In this document: piece by piece, positions 1-10,929 of the stretch
Numbering within the stretch: position 1 is the stretch's first letter
Layout: each line of letters begins with the position of its first letter
Assembly (NCBI GenBank): GCA_021464245.1
Contig: JADCRB010000013.1
Coordinates: forward strand, 6,078,959-6,142,958
Direction of reading: 5' to 3'
Source of the DNA: Carallia brachiata
Taxonomy: Eukaryota; Streptophyta; Magnoliopsida; Malpighiales; Rhizophoraceae
DNA: 64,000 nt
The notes under the pieces: generated by a model
Database searches by the model: none
Told to the model about the DNA's origin: nothing
What the model saw: only the letters and a program-made list of their open reading frames with translations
Made by a program: the position numbers and the translations under genes

Positions 1-240
1 ATATGCCAATTCTCAACATATGTCAAATTGTGAGGACCAAGTTAACTGAGTGGTGAAAGAAGTGTGTCTTTCACTAAGAAGATTTGGGATTTCCTCTCTC
101 ATTTTCCACGTCCTCAGTAATAGGCTTCCATCTCTAAAAAAGAATAAAAAATCTTTGTCAAATTGTTGTTCAACGACGGTTATTGATTTTATCATAAATA
201 AGTCAACTTTTCTCAGAATGCAGATTTTTTAGATAAATAT
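1..240 (+). repeat. tRNA-like repeat monomer (copy A), cut by window edge
   Basis: The stretch matches the roughly 310-bp monomers found at 6,180-7,200 and 9,370-10,900. It has the landmark CAATTCTCAACATATGTCAA near position 7, then a tRNA-like core with an A-box-like AACTGAGTGG and a decayed B-box-like part, then the shared tail ending in TTGTTCAACGACGGTTA and a run reading ATCATAAATAAG. It leads directly into a copy of the longer flank segment. The window starts inside the unit, so more monomers may lie to the left. Confidence 0.75.
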
Positions 241-2110
241 ATAATAAATGAAAATTTCCTTAAAAAGTTTCTGTTTATAATTATAAATACAACAAGGGAG
301 AATAGCTTATTCAAAGCGAAGAAAGATGGAGACAAAAGAGTAAGAAAAAAACTAGGAAGAAAAAAAGGGCCAAATAGGTGTCATAAGGCATATAAAAATC
401 AGATTGACGATAAATTTACCAAAAAGTTAAATTTAGGTATTTCAAGGCTTCAAAGTGTTGCTTTCATTTCCAACTTAGCAAATTGCTTGCTTTAGTTATA
501 TAAAATCTATGCCATATATGCATGCTTTTTCATTTTCCAAACAAAGTTCTTTTATGGTATGTTTGGTTAAATAAATATATATTTATATTTTTTTTGTATT
601 ATATAAATCAAGAATAATAGCTTTTCGTAAAAAAAAAAAAAACAGGGACTTTTGTCCTGTATCCTATATCAACTAAAAATGTCTTCATGTTAACCTTAAC
701 TAATCGTTTTTGTTATTAACGACAAGTTTCTTTATATGTCTGCTTGCCATCAATCTAAATTATATTGATATCATCATTCATTTCTTTGATGCATAATTAT
801 TTTCAGGTGCAGGGGCGCTAGTGATGTAGGTGTACGGAGGTCTAGTTGAAGGCTTTCTTGTCATTATTGGACTTCAAATAAGGAGAATTCTCACAGTGTC
901 TTGAGCTAGAGGAGATGGGTTAGGCTAGTTGGATAATGCTAAAATTGATTTAAACTATTCAATAAGAGCAAATGGACAAAGTGATAGTTCATTTGAAGTG
1001 AGCTTGTCTATTTTCTGTCGTCCCATTTTGATGTTGATGTAGATCACCATGAACTTTTTATAACATTATTCAATTTGGTTAACTAATGTCCAATTGAATC
1101 CACTAATTTCTACCCAAGAATAGAAAATGAATTAAATCGTAACACTGATAGAATAATTGTGATTTTTTGCTACGAATGAAAGGATTCTATATTGATAAAA
1201 CTATAGGTTCCAAGCTTATCAAAGTTTCTGCAAATGATGGGGTAATCTTTTAACGTTAATAAAACCATCGTAGCAAGGTTTCATTTAAGTTTTGAATTTT
1301 CTAGCAATGACATAGAAATCAGTATTAGAGTTGGAAAAATTTGACAGACATTAAAATTAGAATCAACATAGATTCTGCAATTCATTAGTAGCTAACTTGC
1401 TTATTGTTTACAATGAAATAACTAGTAATTTATTAATCTCAGAAAAAATACAACGATAGAAACCAAACAACAAAATGCTCATCTATATTATAATCTGTAG
1501 TCCCATTGCAATATAAAGATGTAGTTATTTCATTTTACATACCATAGAATATGGAAAATTTAATCTATATCAAACTCAATCATTGAGCACAATATTGGAA
1601 TAAAACACAAGATATTACATTACAGAAACTTCAAAACAATGATTACAAATAGGCTCATTGTGTAGCTCAAGCAATCCTACATATTAAGACTATGCAGTTA
1701 TAAACAAATAGGGAAATCTGAGAAGCATGAATAATTGTTGTTTTGGCTATGTTATAAGATTAGAAGATCGTGCTCTGTTATCAACCATTTATAGTTGGAT
1801 GGTAACAATCTTAAGAAGAGAACGAAAAGGGAATTATTTATACAAGTTTATTAAACATCTATCCTGATTATATAGTGATTCTTATACTGTGTGATCACGA
1901 CAATCTTCAATTTTTTCGCCACTTAGGACTCCAAACATTCAAAAAATCTCTGGTAGACCTTAATTAAAAAAGCCCTCAATTACAAGATTATTGTGGCTCT
2001 CTTTTGTCTTTTCCATAGCATCTACTGTGCTTTTTAGCATAAAATACAGGTAAAGAACGGAGAACTCTTTTTAGGTAAGACCTACTTATTACAATAAATA
2101 ACAAATTTTC
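240..2110. repeat. Flank segment copy S1 (triplicated non-coding segment)
   Basis: This non-coding stretch is collinear with 7,200-8,240 (S2) and with 10,930-14,060 (S3). Shared landmarks are ACTATAAATACAA-type words, GGAAGAAAAAAAAGGC, GCATCTACTGT, and AAAATACAGGTAAAGAA near the end. S1 and S3 match over the middle part around CCAAGCTTATCAAAG, which S2 lacks. No open frame is conserved between the copies. S3 ends just beside the last exon of the M41-like gene, so the segment is probably copied downstream flank of that gene. Confidence 0.7.
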
Positions 2111-2181
2111 TTTCCTCATCTTTTCTTCTAATCCAAATAGGCCATAAGGGTCGGCACTTTCCCATCGTCAATAAAAAAAAA

Positions 2182-2561
2182 GGGTTAATATATAAAAAAA
2201 ATATCAACTTTGTATGAAGTAACAAATCTAGCACTAACTTTAAAAGGTAAAATTTAACCCACTTTGAATTCTTTTTTAAGAAATTTAGCGCTTATAAAAT
2301 CTCTTGAATAAATTTTGTCTGTCTCGATAGTGGTAATCGTATGTCTCACTAGGTATTAATGTGTGTAATTATCATGTCATCAAGATAGACAAATATCTAT
2401 AAACATGTCATCGAAACAGACAGATACTGTTTATGAAAAATCATATTTTGCTAGATTCGTTACAAAAAAATTTTATGAGGATATAAACTCTTACTTTTTA
2501 AAGTTGGTGTTAGATTTATTATTTCATACAAAGTTGATGATTTCTTTCATATGTTAACCCC
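2182..2561. mobile_element. Small TIR element (MITE-like), about 380 bp
   Basis: The ends are inverted copies of each other over about 75 bp. The left end starts GGGTTAATAT and continues through ATCAACTTTGTATGAAGTAA. The right end, read on the other strand, starts GGGGTTAACATATG and continues through ATCAACTTTGTATGAAATAA. An A-run lies on both sides, so the target duplication may be AAAAAAA but cannot be defined exactly. There is no coding capacity. It is non-autonomous and I cannot assign a superfamily. Confidence 0.65.
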
Positions 2562-2635
2562 TAAAAAAAGGTATAATTTATACTATTTTAGTCTATTGTT
2601 TCTCTTAAGTTTATTTTTAACCCCTCAATTACTTC

Positions 2636-4222
2636 GAGACAAGTAAATTTTTAGTCCTCTATGTTTGAGTTTTTCTCAATTGAGTCCTATAGATTAAGAT
2701 GTTTTCATTTAAATTCTAAACGTTACTATTTTCATTTCAATCGAGTCCAATCACTAACGGAATATGGTTTGACTGTTAATTTGGATATTTGATCGATGAA
2801 AATATTATTTTAAAAGGAAATACATGAATAAAAATATTTAAAAATTAATTTAAAATACTTATACCGTATAAAAAGCATATTTTGAACATTACCACCAAAA
2901 AATAAATTTTCCTTTAAAAATCTATAAAAATTAATAAAAAGAACATTGCTAATAATTTCTCAAATTACGTATCATATGCATATTGAATTTTTTGTAAAAA
3001 ATGTAAAAAAATTTAAAAAATTCAATGTTTTCTAAACTTTAATGGACTCATTTCAATTGAGTATAATTTTGGACAAAAGGGACTTTGAACATTAAATATG
3101 GTTGTTGACCGCATTATAAACTTGAAAAAAAAAATATGTGAAAAAGCTACGTAAATGAAAAAAAAATATGAAATATGTATAAAAAAATATTTTACTTTAA
3201 AAACCTATAAAAATTAATAAAAATAACAAATGCATATAAAAAAAATATTATCAGCAAATAAATTTTCTCAAAAATACATATCAAATGCATATTGAAATTT
3301 TCTAAAAATTTCAAAAAATTTTCAGAAATTCTAAAAATTCAAAAATAAATCTAAAAAAATTTATAAAGTTTAAAAATTCAAAATGAAATTTTATTTTAAT
3401 AAAAATGAAAAATTTTCAAAAATATTATTTTAATGGTCAAATACTCAATTTTTTTATTCTAAAAAATTTTGATTTTTATTAAAATAAAACTTCAATTTGA
3501 ATTTTTTAAACTTTATAAATTTTTTTAGATTTACTTTTGAATTTTTAGAATTGCTAAAATTTTTTTAAATTTTTAGAAAAATTTCAATATGCATTTGATA
3601 TGTATTTTTGAGAAAATGTATTTACTAATAATATTTTTTAAATGTATTTGTTATTTTTTATTAATTTTTATAGGTTTTTAAAGTAAAATACTTTTTTTTC
3701 ATTTATGTAGTTTTTTGACATTTTTTATTTTTTGCAATTTTATAATGTGGTGAACTACCATATTTAATGGTCCAAGTCCCTTTTGTCCAAAATTATACTC
3801 AATTGAAATGAATTTATTAAAGTTTAGAAAACATTGAATTTTTTAAATTTTTTTACATTTTTTACAAAAAATTCAATATGCATATGATACGTATTTTTGA
3901 GAAATTGTTAGCAATGTTCATTTTTATTAATTTCTATAGATTTTTAAAGTAAAATATATTTTTTATTGGTAATGTTCAAAATATGTTTTTTTATACGGTA
4001 TAAGTATTTTAAATTGATTTTTAAATATTTTTACTCATATATTTCCTTTTAAAAAAAATATTTTAATTGGTCAAGTACCCAAATTAACGGTTAAATCGTA
4101 TTCCGTTAGTGATTGGACTCGATTGAAATAAAAACAGTAACATTTAAATTAAATGAAAACGTTTTAATCTATAGGACTCAATTGAGAAAAACTAAACCTA
4201 AAGGACTAAAATTTGTTATCCC
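2636..4222. mobile_element. Foldback (palindromic) transposon, Mutator-like MITE
   Basis: A near-complete palindrome. The left arm (about 2,636-3,415) and right arm (about 3,460-4,222) are reverse complements with modest divergence; both carry TCTCAATTGAGTCCTATAG, CAATCACTAACGGAATA and TACTTATACCGTATAAA. The loop is only about 45 bp. The insertion is flanked by the 9-bp direct repeat AATTACTTC at 2,627-2,635 and 4,223-4,231. A 9-10 bp duplication and an end reading GGGATAAC on the minus strand match the two elements at 28,756 and 37,383, so I place all three in one Mutator-like family. No transposase is present. Confidence 0.8.
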
Positions 4223-4309
4223 AATTACTTCCGCTAGAATAAGTATTGTAAAGAAACTTAAATTTATACTATTATTTTTGGTAAAATTTATATTTTACTC
4301 CCACTAAAC

Positions 4310-5818
4310 TCCATATTTATATTTTGCCTCACTTTCTTGTTTTTTTTTTTAAACTGGAAGGCTACTGTGTATATCAAAATAATTATTATTTTATTATATA
4401 AGTCACTATTTATTAATAAAATAATATTTATTAATCTAAATCTAAAAAGCTCAAGAAATGAGTTTGTTTGGTTAAAGGCAAATCTATAGCATTAACAAAA
4501 TGAAAACTCTAAAAATAATGTTTGTATGTTACACATGGTTGAATGCACATTCTAAGTTTTTTGATTAAAAAAAAAATTGTGAGATCCCCTTATTTTATTA
4601 ATGTGTCTCTCTTTTATCTCTCTATATATATAGTTTGGTGGACTGTCCTTCTCTGACTCTATTGACCAAAAAGAAAAAAAAAATCTCTTTTTAGTCTTCT
4701 TCTCTCATTTTATGTACAGAAAATTTCTTTTCTACCAGGTCGAAACTCAATTGTAAATAAAAGCAAAAAAAAAGAAAGATCTTGCAGAAACTTAAAATTA
4801 ATTTTCAGTTTAATGAACTAATCCAAAGGTAATATCACCCTATGCTCAATATTCTATATTTAAATTATGTTGTGCTTTCTGTATAAGCATCAAGGGAAAA
4901 TACAAGTCACATTTTGTAATAGTTTATCCCTTTTAATTCAAAGTTTGAGTACATGCCCCAAAAATTGGGTGCTGAATTTCTAGCCGATTGAAATGGGAGG
5001 ACTTTTTTTGAAATTACAGTTATATTTTTTACAACAAAAGTAAAATAATGTGATATGCTTATTGTTTTTATTACAAAAAGTTTCACTGTCGTTTCAAAAA
5101 TTACCTTCACGTTTCATTCGGGCAACAATTCAAATACTCCCAAATCGAGATTTGTAACTTTTCTTTTAATTCATTCTTGTGTGTAAATTATAACGTCTAG
5201 ATTTCCGTTAGAGATAGCAAACTAATTATTTTAAAACTCTTTAAAACTTTTTATAAAACTTCCAAGTGTTTTTTTTTTTAACTAAATGGGATGCAATCCA
5301 GATTAATTGACCTGATCTCATATTAAAGATGAGATTCTAGTTTTTACTTAGAGATTGTTTGTTATTCATATATCATACTAGCTAGTTCCTGCCTCATAAA
5401 CTGCATGGTCTCAATTTAGGCAAGTCTTGAATGCTTCAACAATATTTCTGTGAAAGTAGGGATGATATCCACATGACCATCAAAAAATTGTGTAAAGCAT
5501 ACTATATAGTTAGTTGGGCCGCTATACTAAGCTTACGATAGAACAAATTTCATAATAATAGCAAGGTCACTAGCATCTCATCTTTTATAACTGTGTAGTT
5601 AACATACGTTTAGTCTTACTAAACTTCTTAAGAAAGATTTGAACCCAAAACCACATTCTACAAACAAAATCTTTTAACCACTAAACCACAACAATATTTC
5701 ATTATATACCCAAAAAGAAAAAAAAAACAATTTTCTTGATTGTCTACTTTTAATTAACTTATTGCTAGCACGGATTGTGTTGTATCCATCTTTACTTCGT
5801 GTGTTTGGATGTTGATGC
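4310..5818. other. AT-rich intergenic DNA, nothing recognised
   Basis: No gene, RNA gene or bounded transposon was recognised. The open frames are short and lack splice context. Poly-A and poly-T runs are frequent. Confidence 0.5.
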
Positions 5819-5941
5819 TTTTTTTTTTTTTTTTTTTTTGTTAGAGTTGGTAGCCAATGTCAGGAGAATAGAAGTGAGATGTCGAACTCAGGTTCGAACT
5901 CCAGTCCTATCCCACCAGAAGAGCTAATACTGCTCTTCTGT
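5819..5941 (-). mobile_element. tRNA-derived SINE-like element
   Basis: Read on the minus strand, it begins near 5,941 with TTAGCTCTTCTGGTGGGA (A-box-like), then AGTTCGAACCT (B-box-like), then an unrelated body, and ends in a run of about 20 A (the T-run at 5,819-5,839). This is the layout of a plant SINE. I could not find a clean target duplication, so the outer limits are approximate. Confidence 0.5.
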
Positions 5942-6179
5942 TAACAATAATTTAATTGGCTAGAAGTTTGATTATGACGTCACAAAATATATGAAAGAGA
6001 AATTGCTCAAAGTTAAATGGCGCTATTGGGCTGATAAGTTAGACATTAAGGGGCTCGCGGGCTTTTTTGAAGCAATGGGCAGCATCATAATCAAATTACA
6101 CTGTCTGTCAACGTACTACTAATTAACACTAAAAAAAAAGAAAATTTTTTATTTATAAAAATAATATTAAAAATTATCA

Positions 6180-7200
6180 ACTTGTTGTTCAACAACGGTT
6201 ACTTATTCTATCCTAAATAAGAAAGTTTAAATTTGTCAATTCTCATTTATAATAGCTCTCTTTAAAGAATACAAGATAATATATGTTATTTTGAGGCAAA
6301 TGTAACGTATGGATGATCTGTCAGTTCTCAACATAAATCAAATTATGAGAATCTAACTTAATTGGAATGGTAGAAGGTACGCACCTTCCACAAAGAGGTT
6401 TGGGATTCAAACCTCAATTTCCCCCTTTACTTGCCCTCTTTCAATGATGAGCTACCGCCTCTACTACATTCAAAAAAATTTCAAATTGATGTTAAATAAC
6501 GATTTTTCAGTCTATTATAAATAAAAAAAAGTATGAATCAGTCAATCCATATATATAATTGCTCTTTTTAAAGAATACAATATAGTAAAATATGTTATTT
6601 TGAGGCAAACATAATGTAGGAACAACATGTTAGTTCTCAACATATGTCAAAGTGTGATGATCCAGTTTGAGTGGATTGGAGGAAGGCGTGCACCTTTTAT
6701 TGAAGGATTTGAGATTCAAATTTTAATGTTCTCTCTCACTTACCTCCTCTTCAATGATGGACATTTATCTTTGCTATAAACCAAAAAGAAAAAAATTTGT
6801 CAAATTGTTGTTCAACGATAATTACTCAATCTATCCTAAATAAGGAAGTACAAATTTGTTAATTCTTAATTATGATTGCTCTCATCAAAGAATAAAACAT
6901 AATCATATATGTTATTTTGAGGCAAACATAACACATGAATAACATGGCAATTCTCAACACACATCAAATTGTGAGGATCCAAGTTATCCGAAGTGGTAGA
7001 AGATGTGTGCCTTTCACTAAAAGGATTTGGGATTCGAGTCTCAATTTCCTTTCCCACTTTCCACCCCACCCCCTCAATAACAGGCTACCATCTCTAAAAA
7101 AGGAATAAAAAAATACTTGTCAAATTATTGTTCAACAATAGTTACTCATTTTATCATAAATAAGTCAACTTTTCTCAGAATGCAGATTCTTTAGATAAAT
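6180..7200 (+). repeat. Tandem tRNA-like repeat, three monomers (B-D)
   Basis: The landmark (C/T)A(G/A)TTCTCAACA recurs at 6,322, 6,631 and 6,948, a period of 309 and 317 bp. Each monomer has the same order: landmark, a tRNA-like core with an A-box-like AATTGGAATGG and a B-box-like GGGATTCAAACCTC, a C/T-rich stretch, ATGATGAGCTACC-type text, and TTGTTCAACGA followed by a TATCCTAAATAAG run. Copies differ by many substitutions, so the array is old. The cores are unlikely to be working tRNAs because stems are not preserved. Confidence 0.75.
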
Positions 7201-8240
7201 ATATAATAAATGAAAATTTTCTAAAAAAGTTCCCTTTTATACTATAAATACAAGAATGGGGAACAACTTATTTGAAACGAAGAAAGATGGAGATGGAGAT
7301 GAAGAAGAGTAAGAAAAGCAAAACAAGGAAGAAAAAAAAAGGCTAAATAGGTGTTATAAGGAGTATAAAAATCAGATCGACGATAAATTTACCAGAAAGT
7401 TAGAATTTAGGTATCTCCAAGCATCAAAGTGTTGCTTTTACTTCCAACTTAGAGAATTGCTTGCTTCAGCCACATAAAATCTATGTCATACGTGCATGTT
7501 TTTTCATTTTCCGAACAAATTCTCTCCTGGTATGTTTGGTTAAATAAATATATATCTTTATTTTTTTGTATTCATATAAATCAAGAAATGGCTTTTCGTT
7601 TTAAAAAAAGGGACTTTTGTCCCATATCAACTAAAAATTTCTTCATGTTAATCTTAACTAATCGTTTTTGGTATTAACGACATGTTTCTTCATATGTCTG
7701 CTTGTCATCAATCTGAAATAATGCTAATATCATCATTTATTTCATTGTTGCACAATTATTTTTAGATGCAGGGGAGCGGATGATGTACGTGTACAGAGTT
7801 CTAGTTGAAGGCCTTCTTGTCATCACTGGAGCTCAAATAAAGAGAATTCTCACAGTGTCTCGAGCTATAGGAGATGGGTTAGGATAAAGATAATGCTAAA
7901 GTTGATCTAAACTATTCAATAAGAGTAAAAGGATAAAGTGGCAATTCATTTGAACTGAGCTTGTCTGTTTTCTTTCATCCCATTCTGATGTTGATGAAAA
8001 TAACCCTGCCTTTATGAAAATAGCCCTCAGTGACCAAGTTTATTGCAGCTCTCCTTTACAGTTTTCATAGCATCTACTGTTCTTTCTATGATAAAATACA
8101 AGTAAGGAATAAAGAATTTTTTCAGGAATCACCTGCTCATTACAATGAAACAGTAGAATGCCCACTAAAAATAAAGATCATAAATTAAGATGACTGAATA
8201 ACAACTATTTAACATTAAATAACAATAATGTTACATTGAA
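7200..8240. repeat. Flank segment copy S2, internally deleted
   Basis: Collinear with S1 (240-2,110) and S3 (10,930-14,060) from the ACTATAAATACAAGAA word to about position 7,990. It then jumps straight to the text that in S1 lies near 1,960 (AGCCCTCA...ACCAAG). About 900 bp of the S1 middle is therefore absent. The end, AATGAAACAGTAGAATGCC, matches S3 near 13,980. It is non-coding. Confidence 0.7.
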
Positions 8241-8289
8241 CAAAGTAAGAATTTGTCAATACACATTATTTGACTTCTCCCCAACTAAT

Positions 8290-8410
8290 ACCAAAAAGTT
8301 ATTTTCAGGCAAATGTAAGCATATGAGAACATATTAGTTCTCAACATTTGTCAAATTACTGGTCAATCACAGTTGCTCATTTTATGATAAACAAGTTAGG
8401 TTTTCAAATA
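8290..8410 (+). repeat. Partial tRNA-like repeat monomer (copy E)
   Basis: TTAGTTCTCAACATTTGTCA is followed directly by the monomer tail (GGTCAATCACAGTTGCTCAT, then ATGATAAACAAG). The tRNA-like core is missing, so this is an internally deleted monomer of the 310-bp family. Confidence 0.6.
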
Positions 8411-8419
8411 AATGTAACA

Positions 8420-9370
8420 ACTAAAATTTGGTGACAATCTAAATTACATTTGAGATTTCTTTAGAACTTGAATTAGTTTAATTTTTTATGTTTTCTTTTG
8501 GAGATTTTATATTAGATTACACTTTAGATTGTTTTTTTTTTAATAGTAAAAGAAAAGTACTTCGCAGATATTTCTGTCATCGTACTTATGAGCTGAGGTC
8601 AAGCATCCCACGTTGATATCCTCATTCAACCTCTTCTATCGAGAGGACACTCCACCCGAGTATTGTTAGGCTCGCATTGGCCTTACTTACACCTGATCTC
8701 AATGTTAATGAGTTTAAAACTCAATACAGTGCCTTGATATAAATCCCTTAAAATTCTTGGGGGCCAGCAATGACAATAAGACTCGAACTTAGGCTAATGC
8801 AGGGGAAGATGTACTGAATTATCACTAGGTTAATTTCTCAAATGGTAGATTGGATAAGTTAGAGAAAGCTACTTTTAGAATGCAATAAATCTTATAATAA
8901 GCTTCAATTGACCAAAGAAAGTACAAATTTATCAATTCTCATTTATGATTGCACTCTTTAACAACCTGATTGGGAGGGAGATTTTATGCAGAGGGACTAA
9001 GATTGAGGTAGATTAGGAACAATGCTCATGTTCGAGAAGGGAAAGGGGGGAAATATAGGGGAAATGAGCGTGGCAAGGGGGCAAGCACAATGCCAACTCC
9101 CTTTCCCTAGTGTTTTTTTTTTAATGTTAAATTACTTTTTTACCCGTATTTTCATTTTTTAATAGGTAAAATTAGTATTATAATATATATTATTTTCTTT
9201 TCTCTTACTTTCCACTCATTTGCAAACAAAATATTTTTAACTTTTTTCCTTATTTTACAATCTCCCAAACACAGGAATGATAGAAAATTTTCCTCTCTTT
9301 CAACATTCATTCCTTAGATTTTTGTTCTTCACATATTCCTCCTTTTTTTTTTTTTTCTCAAAACATAGCA
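8420..9370. other. Intergenic DNA, no gene recognised
   Basis: No splice-supported coding region was seen. It holds a short purine-rich patch near 9,030-9,090 and T-rich stretches. Some text near 8,570-8,800 looks repeat-derived (GACTCGAACTTAGG is B-box-like), but no element ends could be set. Confidence 0.4.
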
Positions 9371-10900
9371 TAAAAAATACAAGATAATAAAAAATGTTAT
9401 TTTAAGGCAAACTTAACGTATGAAGAACATGTCAGTTCTCAATATATATCAAAATTTGAGGATCTAGGTTAATTGGAATGATAGAAGGTATGTGCCTTCC
9501 ATTAAAGAGTTTGAGATTCGAATCTCAATTTCTTCCCACTTTTATCCCCTCTATAATGATGGACTACCATCTTTACTACAAATTTTTTTTTTTCAAATTG
9601 TTGTTTAATGGGGACAGTTACTCATTCTATCATAAATAAGAAACTACCAATGTATAAATTTCAATTTATGATTGCTCTTTTTAAATATTACAAATAATAA
9701 GATATGTTATTTTTGGATAAACATAACATGTGAACATCATGTCAATTCTCAACATATGTCAAATAGTGAGGATCCGGCTTAATTGGAGTACTGAAGGCAT
9801 GTGCCTTCAACAGAGGGGTTTAGGATTTGAATTTTAATTTCTTCTATCACTTGCTCTTTCTTCAATGATGAGCTATCATCTCTACTACAAACTTATAAAA
9901 AAATGGTCAAATTGTCGTGCAACGATAGTTACTCCTTCTATCATAAATAAAAAGGTACAAATTTGTCAATTTATATTTATGATTGCTCTCTTTAAAGAAT
10001 AAAGATAATAAGATCTTTTATTTTGAGGTAAACATAACGTATGAATAACATGTCAATTCTTAATATGTCCAATTATAAGGATCTAGCTTTACTAGAGCAG
10101 TGGAAGAATCGTGCCTTTTATTGAGGGGTTTGGGATACGAACCTCAATTTTCTTCTTACCTGCCTCCTCCCCAATGATGAGAGATATACAATAAAGTAAA
10201 AGAACAAATTTGTAAAATTATCGCTTAGCGATGATTACTTATTCTATCATGGATGAGAAATTACGAATTTATCAATTTCCATTCATGATTGCTTTTTAAA
10301 AATAATACAGGATAATAAGATGTGTTTTTTTAGGCAACCATAATGTATGAACAATATGTCAGTTGTCAGCATATGTCAAATTGTGAGAATCTAGCTTAAC
10401 TGAAGTAGTAGAAGGCATGTGCCTTCTATTGAGAGGTTCAATATTTGAACCTCAATTTCTTCCCTCACTTGCCTTTTTTTCAATGATAGGTTACTATCTC
10501 TACCACAGACCAAAAAGAAAAAATTTGTCAAATTGTTCCTCAACAACGATTACTTATTCTATCATAAATAAGAAAGTATGAATTTCTCACTTTTCATTTA
10601 TGATTACTCTCTTAAAACAATACAACATAATGAGATATGTTATTTTGAGAAAAACATAATTTATAAACAATATGTCAGTTCTCGACATATGTGAAATTGT
10701 GGTGATCCAACTTGATTGAAATGGTGGAGGACATGCTTTTTACTGAGGGGTTTGGAATTGGAATCTTAATTTCTCCCCTCACCTGCTCTCTCTTTAATGA
10801 ATCTTAATTTCTCCCCTCACATGCTCTCTCTTTAATGATAGGTTATCATTTCTACTACAAACAAAAAAATATATTTTTTAGATTTTGTTCAACGACGACA
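9370..10900 (+). repeat. Tandem tRNA-like repeat, five monomers (F-J)
   Basis: The landmark recurs at 9,433, 9,743, 10,054, 10,360 and 10,676, giving spacings of 310, 311, 306 and 316 bp. Monomer F shows the core best: an A-box-like GGTTAATTGGAATG near 9,468 and a B-box-like GAGATTCGAATCTC near 9,511. Monomer J also carries a local tandem duplication of about 38 bp (TCTTAATTTCTCCCCTCA repeated near 10,763 and 10,801). The array runs into segment copy S3. Confidence 0.8.
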
Positions 10901-10929
10901 AATTCTTTAAATAAATACAATAAAAAGTC

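Noticed and set aside
9468..9530. Functional tRNA gene in the repeat cores
   Set aside because: A- and B-box-like words exist, but acceptor and other stems do not pair, and all copies are decayed.
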